64,000 nt of DNA, taken from positions 1 to 64,000 of the forward strand of contig NZ_JAFMPQ010000025.1 in NCBI RefSeq assembly GCF_020667845.1, in the 5' to 3' direction. Both the position numbers and the translations under genes were made by a program. The DNA is from Cognatishimia sp. F0-27 (lineage in GTDB: Bacteria; Pseudomonadota; Alphaproteobacteria; Rhodobacterales; Rhodobacteraceae). Under the pieces are notes generated by a model. The model ran no database searches. It saw only the letters and a program-made list of their open reading frames with translations, and was not told where the DNA came from. This document shows, piece after piece, positions 51,152-60,600 of this stretch (the stretch's first letter is position 1; the number at the start of each line of letters is the position of its first letter).

Positions 51152-51865
51152 ATGACTGATACCGCGTCTTTTGTCTTCGCCTTGTTGCTGGCCGGTGCTG
51201 CCGGGCTGGCCATGCCTCTCGGTGCCTTTGTGGCCCTCAAACGCGATACGATCATCAGCGCCCGTCTGCGCCATGGCATCACCGCATTCGGTGGTGGCGC
51301 GCTGATCTCGGCAGTCGCACTCGTGCTGGTTCCCGATGGCGCGGCCGCCGTGGGCGGGGTTGCGGCGGTGCTTTGTTTCCTTGGCGGGGGCGTGCTGTTC
51401 TTCGGGGTTGATCGCGCGTTGGAAACCAATGGCGGCACCGGGGCACAGCTTCTGGCAATGCTGCTCGATTATGCGCCGGAAGCCGCCGCACTTGGCGCGT
51501 TTCTCGCCGTGGATTTCGAGACCTCGCTGCTTTTGGCGGGGCTGATCTTTCTGCAAAACCTGCCCGAGGGGTATTCCGCGTTCAACGAGATCAGCGCCGC
51601 GCGAAAACAGCCCGCCGCGCGGATTGTCGCGCTCTTTGCAGCGCTGGCCCTTGTCGGTCCGGGCGCGGCGGCCATCGGGGTGCTCTATCTTTCGGAAATG
51701 CCGGCCGTGCTCGGGGGGATCATGCTCGCGGCGGCGGGGGGCATTTTATACCTGGTTTTTCAGGATATCGCGCCGCAGGCCCGGACCACGGATGACTGGG
51801 TGCCGCCGCTCGGTGCGGTGGCCGGTTTCGGGCTCGGCCTTGCCGGGCATCTGGCGCTGGGCTGA
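51152..51865 (+). CDS. ZIP-family metal transporter
   Basis: The 237-residue membrane protein has eight helices. The transport region shows LIFLQNLPEGYSAFNEISAARK, where N-L-P-E-G is the metal-binding motif of ZIP transporters, and an upstream DYAPEAAALGAFLAV. It would bring Zn2+, Fe2+ or Mn2+ into the cell. The start at 51152 was taken from the reading frame; upstream ATG options are few. Confidence 0.88.
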   Translation: MTDTASFVFALLLAGAAGLAMPLGAFVALKRDTIISARLRHGITAFGGGALISAVALVLVPDGAAAVGGVAAVLCFLGGGVLFFGVDRALETNGGTGAQLLAMLLDYAPEAAALGAFLAVDFETSLLLAGLIFLQNLPEGYSAFNEISAARKQPAARIVALFAALALVGPGAAAIGVLYLSEMPAVLGGIMLAAAGGILYLVFQDIAPQARTTDDWVPPLGAVAGFGLGLAGHLALG

Positions 51866-52133
51866 TCCGGACCTTGCGGTCTCGCGCCCGGCTGCGCGAT
51901 GTGAAAGCTGTGGTTGGTGTCGGGTCAAGGGTTTGTGGGGGGGCGGTGTATCGGTTGCCTCCGGCCAACCGGGCGTGCCGTTGCTCCGTCGACCGGTCAG
52001 GGACCAAGCGGACAACCGCCGCGGCGTTTGGGAGACGGGCGCGAGAGGACGGTGGGTGCCCAAGCGACCCCGTCGGCCGTCGAAGCCCGCGCGCCGCGCC
52101 ACCACCCGCGCCGTCCCTCACCCAAGCCAGGGG

Positions 52134-52532
52134 TCAGCCGTTGTTGGCAAGCCGGATCAAGACCACCGCCGCGCCCGCGATATGCGCCAACGTGATCAAG
52201 ACCGACAGGCTGTGCAGGCGCTTGAACCGAGATTTCTCGCCTTGATCGGTTGCGTTGTTGATGGCGGGCATCAGGATCTGGCGGGACGGGACAGTGGTGA
52301 GCGCAATCGCCGCGAGGATGGCGGCGGACAGCCCGTCATAAGCAGCCACAAAGACGGCAGCGAGCGCGGCACTTGCGATCACGAAAAGATAAAAATGCGG
52401 GAACGCGCGCCGGATCAACGGCCCGGCTGTCTCGGCGGGCAAGGCCGTGAACACGAAGGCCGCAAAGCCGAAGGAATAGAGAACTGAGCCCCCAAAGAGC
52501 AATGCGGTGGCCAAAAGCGCGATTTCAAACAT
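52134..52532 (-). CDS. DUF4149-like small membrane protein
   Basis: This 132-residue protein has four hydrophobic segments: FEIALLATALLFGGSVLYSFGF, then YLFVIASAALAAVFVAAYDGL, AAILAAIALTTVP, and a C-terminal SLSVLITLAHIAGAAVVLIRLA. The FGFAAFVFTALP segment and NNATDQGEKSRFKRLHSLS loop are features of the DUF4149 family. No biochemical role is known. The start at 52532 follows ggagatcgcaca. Confidence 0.75.
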   Translation of the reverse strand: MFEIALLATALLFGGSVLYSFGFAAFVFTALPAETAGPLIRRAFPHFYLFVIASAALAAVFVAAYDGLSAAILAAIALTTVPSRQILMPAINNATDQGEKSRFKRLHSLSVLITLAHIAGAAVVLIRLANNG

Positions 52533-52687
52533 TGTGCGATCTCCTTTGGTCTGGCACCACCTACGTAGATCGTGGCCCCGCAAGGCAAAGCGCGTTTCCG
52601 CGCCATTTCTTGAGCGAGCGCGCCGTGGATTGCGCCGGAAGCGAGCCATCTCTGCGGGAGACAACCGGACTGCGTCGGATCGGGGTG

Positions 52688-53323
52688 TTACACCCGTCGC
52701 AAGGGGGCACGGGCGTTCCAAGTCAGCAGTCCGCAAAGCATGCCTGCGAGCAGGCCGCCAAGATGGGCCTGCCACGCGATCACGCCCGAGAGCAGCGCCA
52801 GCGCGATGTTGAGCGCGGCAAACACCAGCGCTTGTTCGATCAGGGGGCGCAGGCTCTCTCGCCTCCGCAACCGGTCAAGAAAGCTCCACGCCGCTACGAT
52901 CCCGAGAAACCCGAACAGAACACCGGACGCGCCCACCATCGGCATACTGGACTGCGACAGCATCACAAAGCCAAACCCGGACCCGAGCGCACAGAGGCCG
53001 GCCAGCGGCCAGAAGGCGCGTTCACCCAAACGCTCCGTCACGATCGGGCCAATCCACATCAGCCCTACCATGTTCATGAACAGATGCAGCAACCCGCCAT
53101 GCAGAAAGGCGCTGGTTGCAAACATCGCAATAGGCTGGCCGGGATAGATCGGCATGGCCCCCCTGAGCAGATCCGGCCAGAACCCGCCAAGGGCCAGCAT
53201 CAGACGACGGATGTCATCACCAAAGCCAAACCCCATACCCGCCAGCGCCAGCAGCTCGAAAGCCACGCAAACAAGCACAAAGTGCCTGATTGCCATGGGC
53301 TGATTGGACCAGTCTTTTTGCAT
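52688..53323 (-). CDS. Rhomboid-family intramembrane serine protease
   Basis: The 211-residue protein has six transmembrane segments. The catalytic Ser lies in VGASGVLFGFLG (GASG), and the catalytic His in AWQAHLGGLLAGML. The topology N-in with an early FLHGGLLHLFMNMVGLM helix is typical of rhomboids. It cleaves transmembrane segments of unknown clients. It is in the same orientation as the DUF4149 gene with 155 bp between; no shared function is evident. Confidence 0.92.
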   Translation of the reverse strand: MQKDWSNQPMAIRHFVLVCVAFELLALAGMGFGFGDDIRRLMLALGGFWPDLLRGAMPIYPGQPIAMFATSAFLHGGLLHLFMNMVGLMWIGPIVTERLGERAFWPLAGLCALGSGFGFVMLSQSSMPMVGASGVLFGFLGIVAAWSFLDRLRRRESLRPLIEQALVFAALNIALALLSGVIAWQAHLGGLLAGMLCGLLTWNARAPLRRV

Positions 53324-54017
53324 GCGGGGCTCCGTTGCGAAGGTGGGTGCAGCGCCTATGGCGCGCGCGGCGCGCGGCCTGCGTCCGGGGTGTATGCGGA
53401 CAGCCGTTCGTCGAAACCCGTTTGGCGATCTGCCCCCGTGATCGGAGTGCCTTGGCCCGTCTTGGTCTCAACTCTATCCGCAATCGCTCCAAGGGGGCCG
53501 GTGCCACTTGCCTGCGGCAAGCGCGCGGCCGAGGCGGTTGCTCCGAGATATCCGTGGGCGCAGGGGGGCATGGTGACCGGGTGGCTCTCTTTGGGCGGTT
53601 GTCGCTGCGGGTGATGTGCCGGGCGGGGCGCAATACCTTCATAAAAATAGGGCGCATGTCAGCCATTCAAAGCGGACTGTCGAGACGAACAGCCAAGAGG
53701 CTGCGTTTTGTCGCGCCCCCTGTGACGCGCGTTCGCGCCGTCTCTCAGCCCAGCGGCAAGGCTCTGTGTGATGCATCGGCCACGACACCGACGCGAAGGG
53801 TGGGGCAAAACCCGCGGTCATTGAAAACGGAGAGGCTTTTTGCCGCAATTCCGGGACCATGGGCGTGTCACGGCTGTGTCGTCGTCGAAACCGGGTGCAT
53901 GTGTTTTGACATTTGCCCGCTTGTGGGGAACGCTCGGGGTGCCCGGTCGCTTACGGTCAGTTTTGTCGCTTTGCGGCGATGCGCCCGGCTTTGTCATTTC
54001 GCCGTGAGGATCAGACC
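53324..54017. other. 694-bp region without a convincing gene
   Basis: Frames here (for example a plus-strand frame starting at 53290) are overlapping and Arg/Gly-rich and carry no motif. The last part contains the promoter of the cNMP-flavoprotein gene; nothing distinctive was seen. Confidence 0.6.
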
Positions 54018-55637
54018 ATGGAAACGCTTGCCGCCGATCTCAGGACAATGGTGCGCACGCCGCTCGACGCGGCGCATGTTGCAGCCATGCACCGGGTTGG
54101 ACGTCTTGAAAACCTCGCTGCGGGCACCGTGCTGTTCGAGCCCGGCGATGTGATGGACCGCTTTTGCTACGTCCTTTCGGGCGAGGTGGAGGCCGTCGAT
54201 CCGCGCACGGGCGGGCGCTACGGAGATGGCGCGACGCTCGGACCAACGCAATTTTTTGGCGAAATTTCCTTTCTTTCAGGCGCGCGGCTTCAGATGGGCG
54301 CGCGCGCCGTGACCGACACGCAGCTTTTGTGTGTCGAGCGTGGCGTGATGCTCGACCTCATGGCACGCAACCCCGAGATGTCCGACATCATCATCACCGT
54401 GCTGGCCGCAAGGCGGCGCGCTCTGCTCGAAAGCGATCAGGCGGCGCTGACCCTGATCGGGGCCGAAGTGGACCGCAATATCCGTGCCATTGCCGGTTTC
54501 GCCGGGCGGAACCGCATCCCGTTCAACGCCATGACGCTTGACGAGCATGCAGCAGAGGTTCTGGCCCATCAATGCGCCATCGAACCCGGAAAACCTGCGG
54601 CCATTTTTGGCAAGACCGATGTGGTCGAGAATCCGACCCCCAAAGCCATCGCGCGCTGGCTCGGGCTCGATCTGGCGATCAGCGGTGAAACCGAGGTCGA
54701 GTTGCTGATCGTCGGTGGTGGGCCGGCAGGGGTTGCGGCGGCGGTCTATGCGGGATCGGAGGGCATGGATGCGCTGGTGCTTGAAGACATGGCTATCGGT
54801 GGCCAGGCTGGCACCTCGAGCCGGATCGAGAACTACATGGGCTTTCCGACGGGGATCTCGGGCGCGGACCTTTGCTGGCGCGGCGAGATCCAGGCGATGA
54901 AATTCGGCACCCGTTTTGCCATGCCACGCCGGGCCGTTGATCTGGCCGTCCGGGACGATGGCGCCTTTTGCGTCACGCTCGAGGACGCTCAAGAGATCTG
55001 TGCCCGCGCCATCGTCGTCGCCACCGGCGTCCAATACCGCAAGCTCCCGATCGAGCGGCTGGAGCATTTCGAGAGCGCCGGGCTGTATTATGCCGCGACC
55101 GATGTGGAAGCGCGCTATTGCCGCGACGATGAGGTGGCGGTCATCGGCGGCGGCAATTCGGCTGGGCAGGCGGCGATGTTTCTTGCTCGGACCGCAAGAC
55201 ATGTGCATGTGCTTGTGCGCGGCACAAGCCTCGCGGCGTCCATGTCCTCTTACTTGAGTGCCCGGCTTGATGCGCATCCCCGCATCACCATCCATTACCG
55301 AACGGAAATGACCGCGTTGCATGGCGCGGATCAGCTTGACGCGATCACCGTCCGGGACAAGCAGGCAGGACAGGATTGGCGGCTCAACACGCGGGCCGTA
55401 TTCATCATGGTAGGGGCCGCGCCGAACACCGGATGGCTGTCGGGTCATGTGGCGCTGGATGGCAAGGGATTTGTGCTGACCGGAGAGGCCGCCGGGATGG
55501 CTTCGGCCTATGAGACCTCGCATCCGGGGATTTTCGCGGTGGGTGACGTGCGCGCGGGATCCGTCAAACGGGTCGCGAGCGCGGTGGGCGAAGGGTCCGT
55601 GGTGATCAGCCGGGTTTGGGACTACCTGCGCGCCTGA
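54018..55637 (+). CDS. Cyclic-nucleotide-binding domain fused to a thioredoxin-reductase-like FAD domain
   Basis: Residues about 1-140 of this 539-residue protein form a CRP-like cNMP-binding domain (ENLAAGTVLFEPGD, FCYVLSGEVEAVD, FGEISFLSG). A linker with thioredoxin-like features (EVLAHQCAIEPGKPAAIFGKTDVV) follows. Residues about 230-535 have the TrxR-like core: GGGPAG, SSRIENYMGFPTGISG, VIGGGNSAG and the FAD motif GIFAVGDVRAGSVKR. The position where thioredoxin reductases have the redox CxxC reads YYAATDVEARYC, with one Cys, so disulfide reduction as in TrxR is unlikely. This is a known family with unclear substrate. Confidence 0.9.
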   Translation: METLAADLRTMVRTPLDAAHVAAMHRVGRLENLAAGTVLFEPGDVMDRFCYVLSGEVEAVDPRTGGRYGDGATLGPTQFFGEISFLSGARLQMGARAVTDTQLLCVERGVMLDLMARNPEMSDIIITVLAARRRALLESDQAALTLIGAEVDRNIRAIAGFAGRNRIPFNAMTLDEHAAEVLAHQCAIEPGKPAAIFGKTDVVENPTPKAIARWLGLDLAISGETEVELLIVGGGPAGVAAAVYAGSEGMDALVLEDMAIGGQAGTSSRIENYMGFPTGISGADLCWRGEIQAMKFGTRFAMPRRAVDLAVRDDGAFCVTLEDAQEICARAIVVATGVQYRKLPIERLEHFESAGLYYAATDVEARYCRDDEVAVIGGGNSAGQAAMFLARTARHVHVLVRGTSLAASMSSYLSARLDAHPRITIHYRTEMTALHGADQLDAITVRDKQAGQDWRLNTRAVFIMVGAAPNTGWLSGHVALDGKGFVLTGEAAGMASAYETSHPGIFAVGDVRAGSVKRVASAVGEGSVVISRVWDYLRA

Positions 55638-55759
55638 CCATGTGCCGGCATCCGGTGGCGGCGTGGCGCGCCCGTGCCGGCATGCGCGGTGATCCAGCGT
55701 TCAAGCGACGATTTGGACACGGTGATGCCGCGCAACCCGGCTCATGCTTATGCTCATGC

Positions 55760-56953
55760 TTATGCGCGCAGCCGCAGGATCAGCGGCACGATCGCGAGGA
55801 TCATCACGGCCCCCGCCAGAAACGGCGCGCCCGGCAGGTAGGGGCCGAGCGGATCAACAGAGCTGCGGAACACCTCGGTCAGACCGATGGGGGCGAGCAC
55901 CGCGGCGACCGATGACAACGAGGCAATCACCCCTTGCACCAGCCCCTGTTGGTCCTCGCCGACCCGGTTCGCCGCAAAAGCCGTCATCAGCGGTGGGGCC
56001 ATGTCAGACAGGGCTGCGATGGGCAGGAACACCACCACCGCCCAGACCGCGCCCGCAAAGCCGAAGCCGATCATGCCGATGATTGCCGCCAGTGTCGCCA
56101 CGAACAAGGTGCGGTAATCGCCGAAACGCCGGGTGAGCTGGGGTAGAATTCCGGCTTGAACCACCGCGATCAGAACGCCGTAAGCGGACAGGGTCAGCCC
56201 GATCGTGAACCCGTCCCATTCAAACACCTCACGGCCCCAGAACGCCCACAGCGTGGGGTAGACCATATTGGCGAACTCGAACACGAAGATGCAGATCAGC
56301 GGCACCGCAAGCCCCGGTATCGCAAAGGCCCGGATGATCGTGCCGAACGGGTTGAGATCGCGCTTGCCGAACGGGCGGCGGTTTTCCGGCCGCAGGCTCT
56401 CCGGCAGGATGAACAGGCCGAAGGCCACATTGATCGCCGACAGCACCGCGGCAATCCAGAACGGCGCGGAAATATGCCAGCCGGACGCCAGCCCGCCGAG
56501 CGCCGGGCCAAGCACGAAGCCGATGCCAAAGGCGGCCCCGATCATGCCAAAGGCGGCGCCGCGCTCCTCTGGCTTTGCAATGTCGGCGATATAGGCGGTT
56601 GCGGTGATATAGGTCGCGCCCGCCATGCCCGCGAGAATGCGTCCGACCAGAAGCAGCCAATAGGTCTCTGCCAGCGCCATGATGACGTAATCGAGCGTCA
56701 AGGTCACAAGCGCCGCAATCAGCACCGGCCGACGTCCATATGCGTCCGACAGACTGCCAATCACGGGACCGAACAGAAACATTGCCGCGGCATAGGCCGA
56801 CATCATGACACCACCCCAGAACGCACCTTCCGCGGTGCTGGTGGCGCCCACGCGATCCATGAGATCCGGCATGATCGGAAAGACGATACCGACCCCGATC
56901 GCGTCGATCATGAGAGTGGCAAGAATAAACAGGAAAGGGCCGGTGAGTTTCAT
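55760..56953 (-). CDS. MFS exporter of the Tet (TCR) type
   Basis: This 397-residue protein has 12 helices and the family motifs: LIDAIGVGIVFPIMPDLMDRVG, GSLSDAYGRRPVLIAALV (motif A), RILAGMAGATYITATAYIAD and GFVLGPALGG. It exports hydrophobic drugs in tetracycline-resistance members; the chromosomal homologues often have unknown physiological substrates. The start at 56953 (MKLTGPF) gives a canonical N-terminus. The gene lacks a nearby TetR regulator. Confidence 0.88.
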   Translation of the reverse strand: MKLTGPFLFILATLMIDAIGVGIVFPIMPDLMDRVGATSTAEGAFWGGVMMSAYAAAMFLFGPVIGSLSDAYGRRPVLIAALVTLTLDYVIMALAETYWLLLVGRILAGMAGATYITATAYIADIAKPEERGAAFGMIGAAFGIGFVLGPALGGLASGWHISAPFWIAAVLSAINVAFGLFILPESLRPENRRPFGKRDLNPFGTIIRAFAIPGLAVPLICIFVFEFANMVYPTLWAFWGREVFEWDGFTIGLTLSAYGVLIAVVQAGILPQLTRRFGDYRTLFVATLAAIIGMIGFGFAGAVWAVVVFLPIAALSDMAPPLMTAFAANRVGEDQQGLVQGVIASLSSVAAVLAPIGLTEVFRSSVDPLGPYLPGAPFLAGAVMILAIVPLILRLRA

Positions 56954-57082
56954 ATCGGTACCCGACACGGGTTTGTCCGGCCTGACAAGCGCCAAAGCTG
57001 GAACAGCCGGTTCTTCGTCTCGGAGCCGGTGCCGATCCAAAGGCTCGCGTGTCCCAGCAATCCCGCAGAGGGGGGCTACGGA

Positions 57083-58525
57083 TCAGACGAGCAGAAGCTC
57101 CGACGGGCCGGTGGTTTCGAAATCCCATTGCGCGCGCCATGCCCCGCCGCGCCGCTCAAGGCCAAGCCGGTTGCGATCCGCAACATAGGCTGCGCTTTGC
57201 CCGGGAATGCGGTGGATCCGGATCGGACGCCCCGGCAAGGGCCCTTCGTGCCAGAACGACAGCAGGCCCAGGAACAGCGCCCAGGCCCTGGGTGGCGCAC
57301 GGTGGGTAATCCCGGAGGCGACAAGCTGGTGCAACACCCGGCCATCGTCGAGCGCCATTTCAGCGCGCGTGGCGAGGTGAATCTCGCCAGAGACCGCCGT
57401 GACATCCGTGCCGGTCTGTGCCGCAAGGTCGACGAGAAGGCCGAGAATGCGCCGCCATTCGGTCCGATGCGCGCGCGACTGCCACTGATCGCGCAGGTCG
57501 TCTTCGTATTTCATCATGCCGGGGATTGCGACCATGATGGTTTCGAGCAGCGACAGGCGCGGGCCGAGCAGCGGCACGCTCGATAGCAGCATGGTGCGTG
57601 CAACCGGCTCGCGCTCCCGCAGGCTGTCCATCATCGTCCAGCCGCCTTGCCCCATGATCTGGTGTCGCGTGCGCTCTGATCGCAGGTCCGGCCCGACAAG
57701 CCGAAGGTCCGGCAGATCGACCACCCACCCCAGATGACCGCCCGTGCGGTCGACGAATTTCGGCGGCAGATCATCGTCTGTTGTGCCGTGCTGGAACAGC
57801 AGTGCCATCTCGCGCGCGACGGAAAACAGCGTCTGGCCAACCGCGGAGCGGGTCGCCTTCTCCGGCAAAGATCCCCAGCCATCGCAGATGTCGTGGTCGT
57901 CCCACTGGGCGAGGCTCGGAATCCGGGCGGCAAGCCATGAAAAGGCAGGGCAGCGGAGATGCTGTGTATAGCGTTCGAAAAATCCGCGGCGCAAATGCTC
58001 GGCAAGGTCCTCGAGCGCTTCTGGCGCAGGGGTGTCGGGAACGGATTTCGGCCAGCCCTCGGTAAGCGCATGGCCCTTGGTGACCTCGTCGGCATAGATC
58101 TGGTCGCCACCATGCAACAGGAGCGAAAACGGGGCGCCGCGGTGATCCTCGACGAGCCGCGCCCACATGGCATTGCGCTCGGCGGTTTCGCGAAACAGGT
58201 CGCCATGTTCTTCGCCGTCGCAAGACACGAAGGCCAGCCGCAGATCCTCCGCCACGGCGCTTGCCACAGGGAATGTCTCGCCAAGCGCGCGATATGTGCT
58301 GGGCCGGTCGTCGGGCACGGCAAACCGAGCGCGGAAAACGGCCTCGTGCTCGATTTCGGCAAGCCGCGTAAAGGGCGCGCGCAGCCCATTGGCCTCCAGG
58401 TCAGGCAGATGCGTCTGTGCCGGAGCGACAACGATGGCGCTGAGCAAAAGGCGGCCATTCTCTGCACCGTCGAGAAACAGGCAGGGGCCGAGGATCGCCT
58501 TCTGGGGGTCGGATGGGGTATGCAT
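57083..58525 (-). CDS. PhoD-like metallophosphoesterase/phospholipase
   Basis: The 480-residue protein carries PhoD-family metal motifs: LAFVSCDGEEHGD, SLLLHGGDQIYADE, QWDDHDICDGWG and SGEIHLATRAEM. PhoD-like enzymes use Fe/Ca or Zn to hydrolyse phosphate diesters or phospholipids, normally exported. Here no signal peptide is evident and the catalytic part starts at about residue 100, so it may be cytoplasmic. The ATG at 58525 has TGGAGGGCAGC upstream; the earlier ATG at 58537 lacks one. Confidence 0.85.
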   Translation of the reverse strand: MHTPSDPQKAILGPCLFLDGAENGRLLLSAIVVAPAQTHLPDLEANGLRAPFTRLAEIEHEAVFRARFAVPDDRPSTYRALGETFPVASAVAEDLRLAFVSCDGEEHGDLFRETAERNAMWARLVEDHRGAPFSLLLHGGDQIYADEVTKGHALTEGWPKSVPDTPAPEALEDLAEHLRRGFFERYTQHLRCPAFSWLAARIPSLAQWDDHDICDGWGSLPEKATRSAVGQTLFSVAREMALLFQHGTTDDDLPPKFVDRTGGHLGWVVDLPDLRLVGPDLRSERTRHQIMGQGGWTMMDSLREREPVARTMLLSSVPLLGPRLSLLETIMVAIPGMMKYEDDLRDQWQSRAHRTEWRRILGLLVDLAAQTGTDVTAVSGEIHLATRAEMALDDGRVLHQLVASGITHRAPPRAWALFLGLLSFWHEGPLPGRPIRIHRIPGQSAAYVADRNRLGLERRGGAWRAQWDFETTGPSELLLV

Positions 58526-58950
58526 GCTGCCCTCCAAGATGGTTACTGAAACCGGTTTGAAAAGGCGACCAAAGGGAAACGCGCGGAATCGGCTGCGAAT
58601 TTTTCCTAAAACTTAATGGATCTGTCGCGACTTGCCCCGTCATTCATGCGGAGAAAAGACAAGCGGTCTCGGCATCGCTGTTGTGTAGAACAGGCGCGGA
58701 CGTCCCGTCTTCGGGGGCTGGACCCGGACATGCGCACCGCGCCAACGCTCCAAGATTTGCCGTTGACTCAATCGGGAGGCGATCGCGTGCCAAAATCAAG
58801 CGACAAAACTGTATGTTGTGAGCAACACTGCGCCCATCCCGATATTTACGCATGACACCGCAAGCTGATATAGCATCAACGAGTCGTGTTGCGGGAAACA
58901 CGGCTGCTGCACGCCTGGTCATTGACGGGTGAAAAACCTTGGGGGTTGGC
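58526..58950. other. 425-bp divergent control region
   Basis: No gene. It separates the PhoD-like gene (minus strand) from the polysaccharide export gene (plus strand), and the AT-richer stretch 58800-58900 probably holds the promoter of the latter. No strong palindrome was found by eye. Confidence 0.55.
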
Positions 58951-60315
58951 ATGATCAAACGGGCGTTGAGCGTCTTATCCGTATTTGTCCTTGCGTCTTG
59001 CGGGGTTGCCTACAACTCGCCAAGTGTGAATCCGTTGGACGATTCCGACACCAAGGTCCGGGTCGTCGCGATGACGCCCGAATCCGTGCTGGCGGCGAAC
59101 CGCTCCAGCTACAGGCCAAAGCAGCTTCCGGCGGTGTTCTTCCAGACCGCCGGCTTCGGCAGCGGTTTGCAGACCGGGGGGGCGGCGCCGGCGCCGGTTT
59201 TCGACCCGGAAACCAAACCCGCCGCGCTTCAAACGCGGATGCCGCCCGCGATCCAGCCCGAGCCTTACCGGATTGGCGTGGGTGACGTGCTTGTCTTGTC
59301 GATCCCGTCGGGCGGATCAACGGTCGAGCAACTGTCCGGCTTGCTGGCCGCTTCGAATGCGCGCCAAGGCTATACGGTGCAGGACGATGGCGCTATCGCA
59401 ATCCCCAATGTGGGACGCGTTCAGGTCGCCGGGCGCACGCTGGATCGTGCCGAAGACGCGCTTTTCCAGCGCATGGTCGAGAACCAGATCACGCCGGAGT
59501 TCAGTCTTGAAGTTTCCGAGTTCAACGCGCGGCGGGTGTCCATCGGCGTCGCCGTGGCGCGCCCGACGGTCGCACCGATCACCTTGACGCCGCTGTATCT
59601 GGACGAGGCGATTGCCGCTGCGGGCGGGCTGCGCGTGCGCGACCGGACCTATGCCTCTGTCCGCATTTACCGGGACGGCACGCTTTACCAGATCCCGATC
59701 GACAGGTTGTATTCGGACCGTGGCATGGAGCGTGTCTTGCTCCAGGACGGAGACAGCGTGTTTGTCGACACAGAATACGAGTTCGACAACGCGCAGGCCT
59801 ATTTCGAAGAGCGTATCCGCCTTGCGGAATTCCGTCAGCGCAACCGCACCGTGGCGCTTCAGGGCTTGCAGTCTGAAGTGAACATCCTGCGTGGCAATCA
59901 GGCAGACGCGCGACAGAATTTCCTGCAACGGCTCGAACTGGATTCCGTTGACCGGGATTACGTTTATCTGACGGGAGAAGTGGGCGAGCAGGGGCGTTAT
60001 CCGATCCCCTTTGGAAAGACCGCGTCGCTGGCTGATGCGCTGTATTCGAAACGCGGCATTCCGACGGAGACCGGTAATGTGCGCGAAATCTATGTTCTGC
60101 GGGCATCGCCCGATCCGCGCGAATTCGGAGCCGTCACCGCGTGGCAGCTTGACGGCCGCAATGCCTCCAATTTCACCCTGGCCACGCGGTTCGAGCTGCG
60201 TCCGAACGATGTGGTCTTTGTGGCGGAACAGCCGGTGACACGTTGGGGACGGACAATCCGACAGATCACGCCGAGCCTGATCACCACCGCCGCCGGGATT
60301 GCCTCGACCAACTGA
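58951..60315 (+). CDS. Polysaccharide export outer-membrane lipoprotein (Wza/KpsD-like, PES/SLBB)
   Basis: This 454-residue protein has a lipoprotein-like signal (IKRALSVLSVFVLASC, lipobox Cys about 17) followed by the polysaccharide export domain (YRIGVGDVLVLSIP, TVQDDGAIAIPNVGRVQVAGRTL) and SLBB repeats (RVSIGVAVARPTVAPITLT, VYLTGEVGEQGRYPIPFGKTASLADALY). A C-terminal transmembrane-like segment ends TPSLITTAAGIAST. Such proteins form the outer-membrane channel for capsular or exopolysaccharide. No Wzc, polymerase or glycosyltransferase genes are adjacent. A GGGGGTTGGC ribosome-binding site precedes the ATG at 58951. Confidence 0.92.
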   Translation: MIKRALSVLSVFVLASCGVAYNSPSVNPLDDSDTKVRVVAMTPESVLAANRSSYRPKQLPAVFFQTAGFGSGLQTGGAAPAPVFDPETKPAALQTRMPPAIQPEPYRIGVGDVLVLSIPSGGSTVEQLSGLLAASNARQGYTVQDDGAIAIPNVGRVQVAGRTLDRAEDALFQRMVENQITPEFSLEVSEFNARRVSIGVAVARPTVAPITLTPLYLDEAIAAAGGLRVRDRTYASVRIYRDGTLYQIPIDRLYSDRGMERVLLQDGDSVFVDTEYEFDNAQAYFEERIRLAEFRQRNRTVALQGLQSEVNILRGNQADARQNFLQRLELDSVDRDYVYLTGEVGEQGRYPIPFGKTASLADALYSKRGIPTETGNVREIYVLRASPDPREFGAVTAWQLDGRNASNFTLATRFELRPNDVVFVAEQPVTRWGRTIRQITPSLITTAAGIASTN

Positions 60316-60600
60316 CGCACGGCCCTTGACGGTGCGTGGCACCTCGGTGCTTCGGTGCTTGAGAAATTGCGCGCTGGGGTCTTTTGGAAGTCGGGGTGTC
60401 TGGTGGCTTGCGGGGATCTTGGCTGCATGGTCGCTTCAGCGATGCGGTCCGCCTGATTGCGTGCCATTGGTGCCGCCTTCCGCGACACGGCACCGTCTGC
60501 GTTAACCAAGACCGCCGCGCACGCTTTGTCCGGCCGGGGTGGCATGGCATGATCAGGCGACCTGCCGTCCGCGTCCTGACGTGTTTCATCCTCGGAACCG

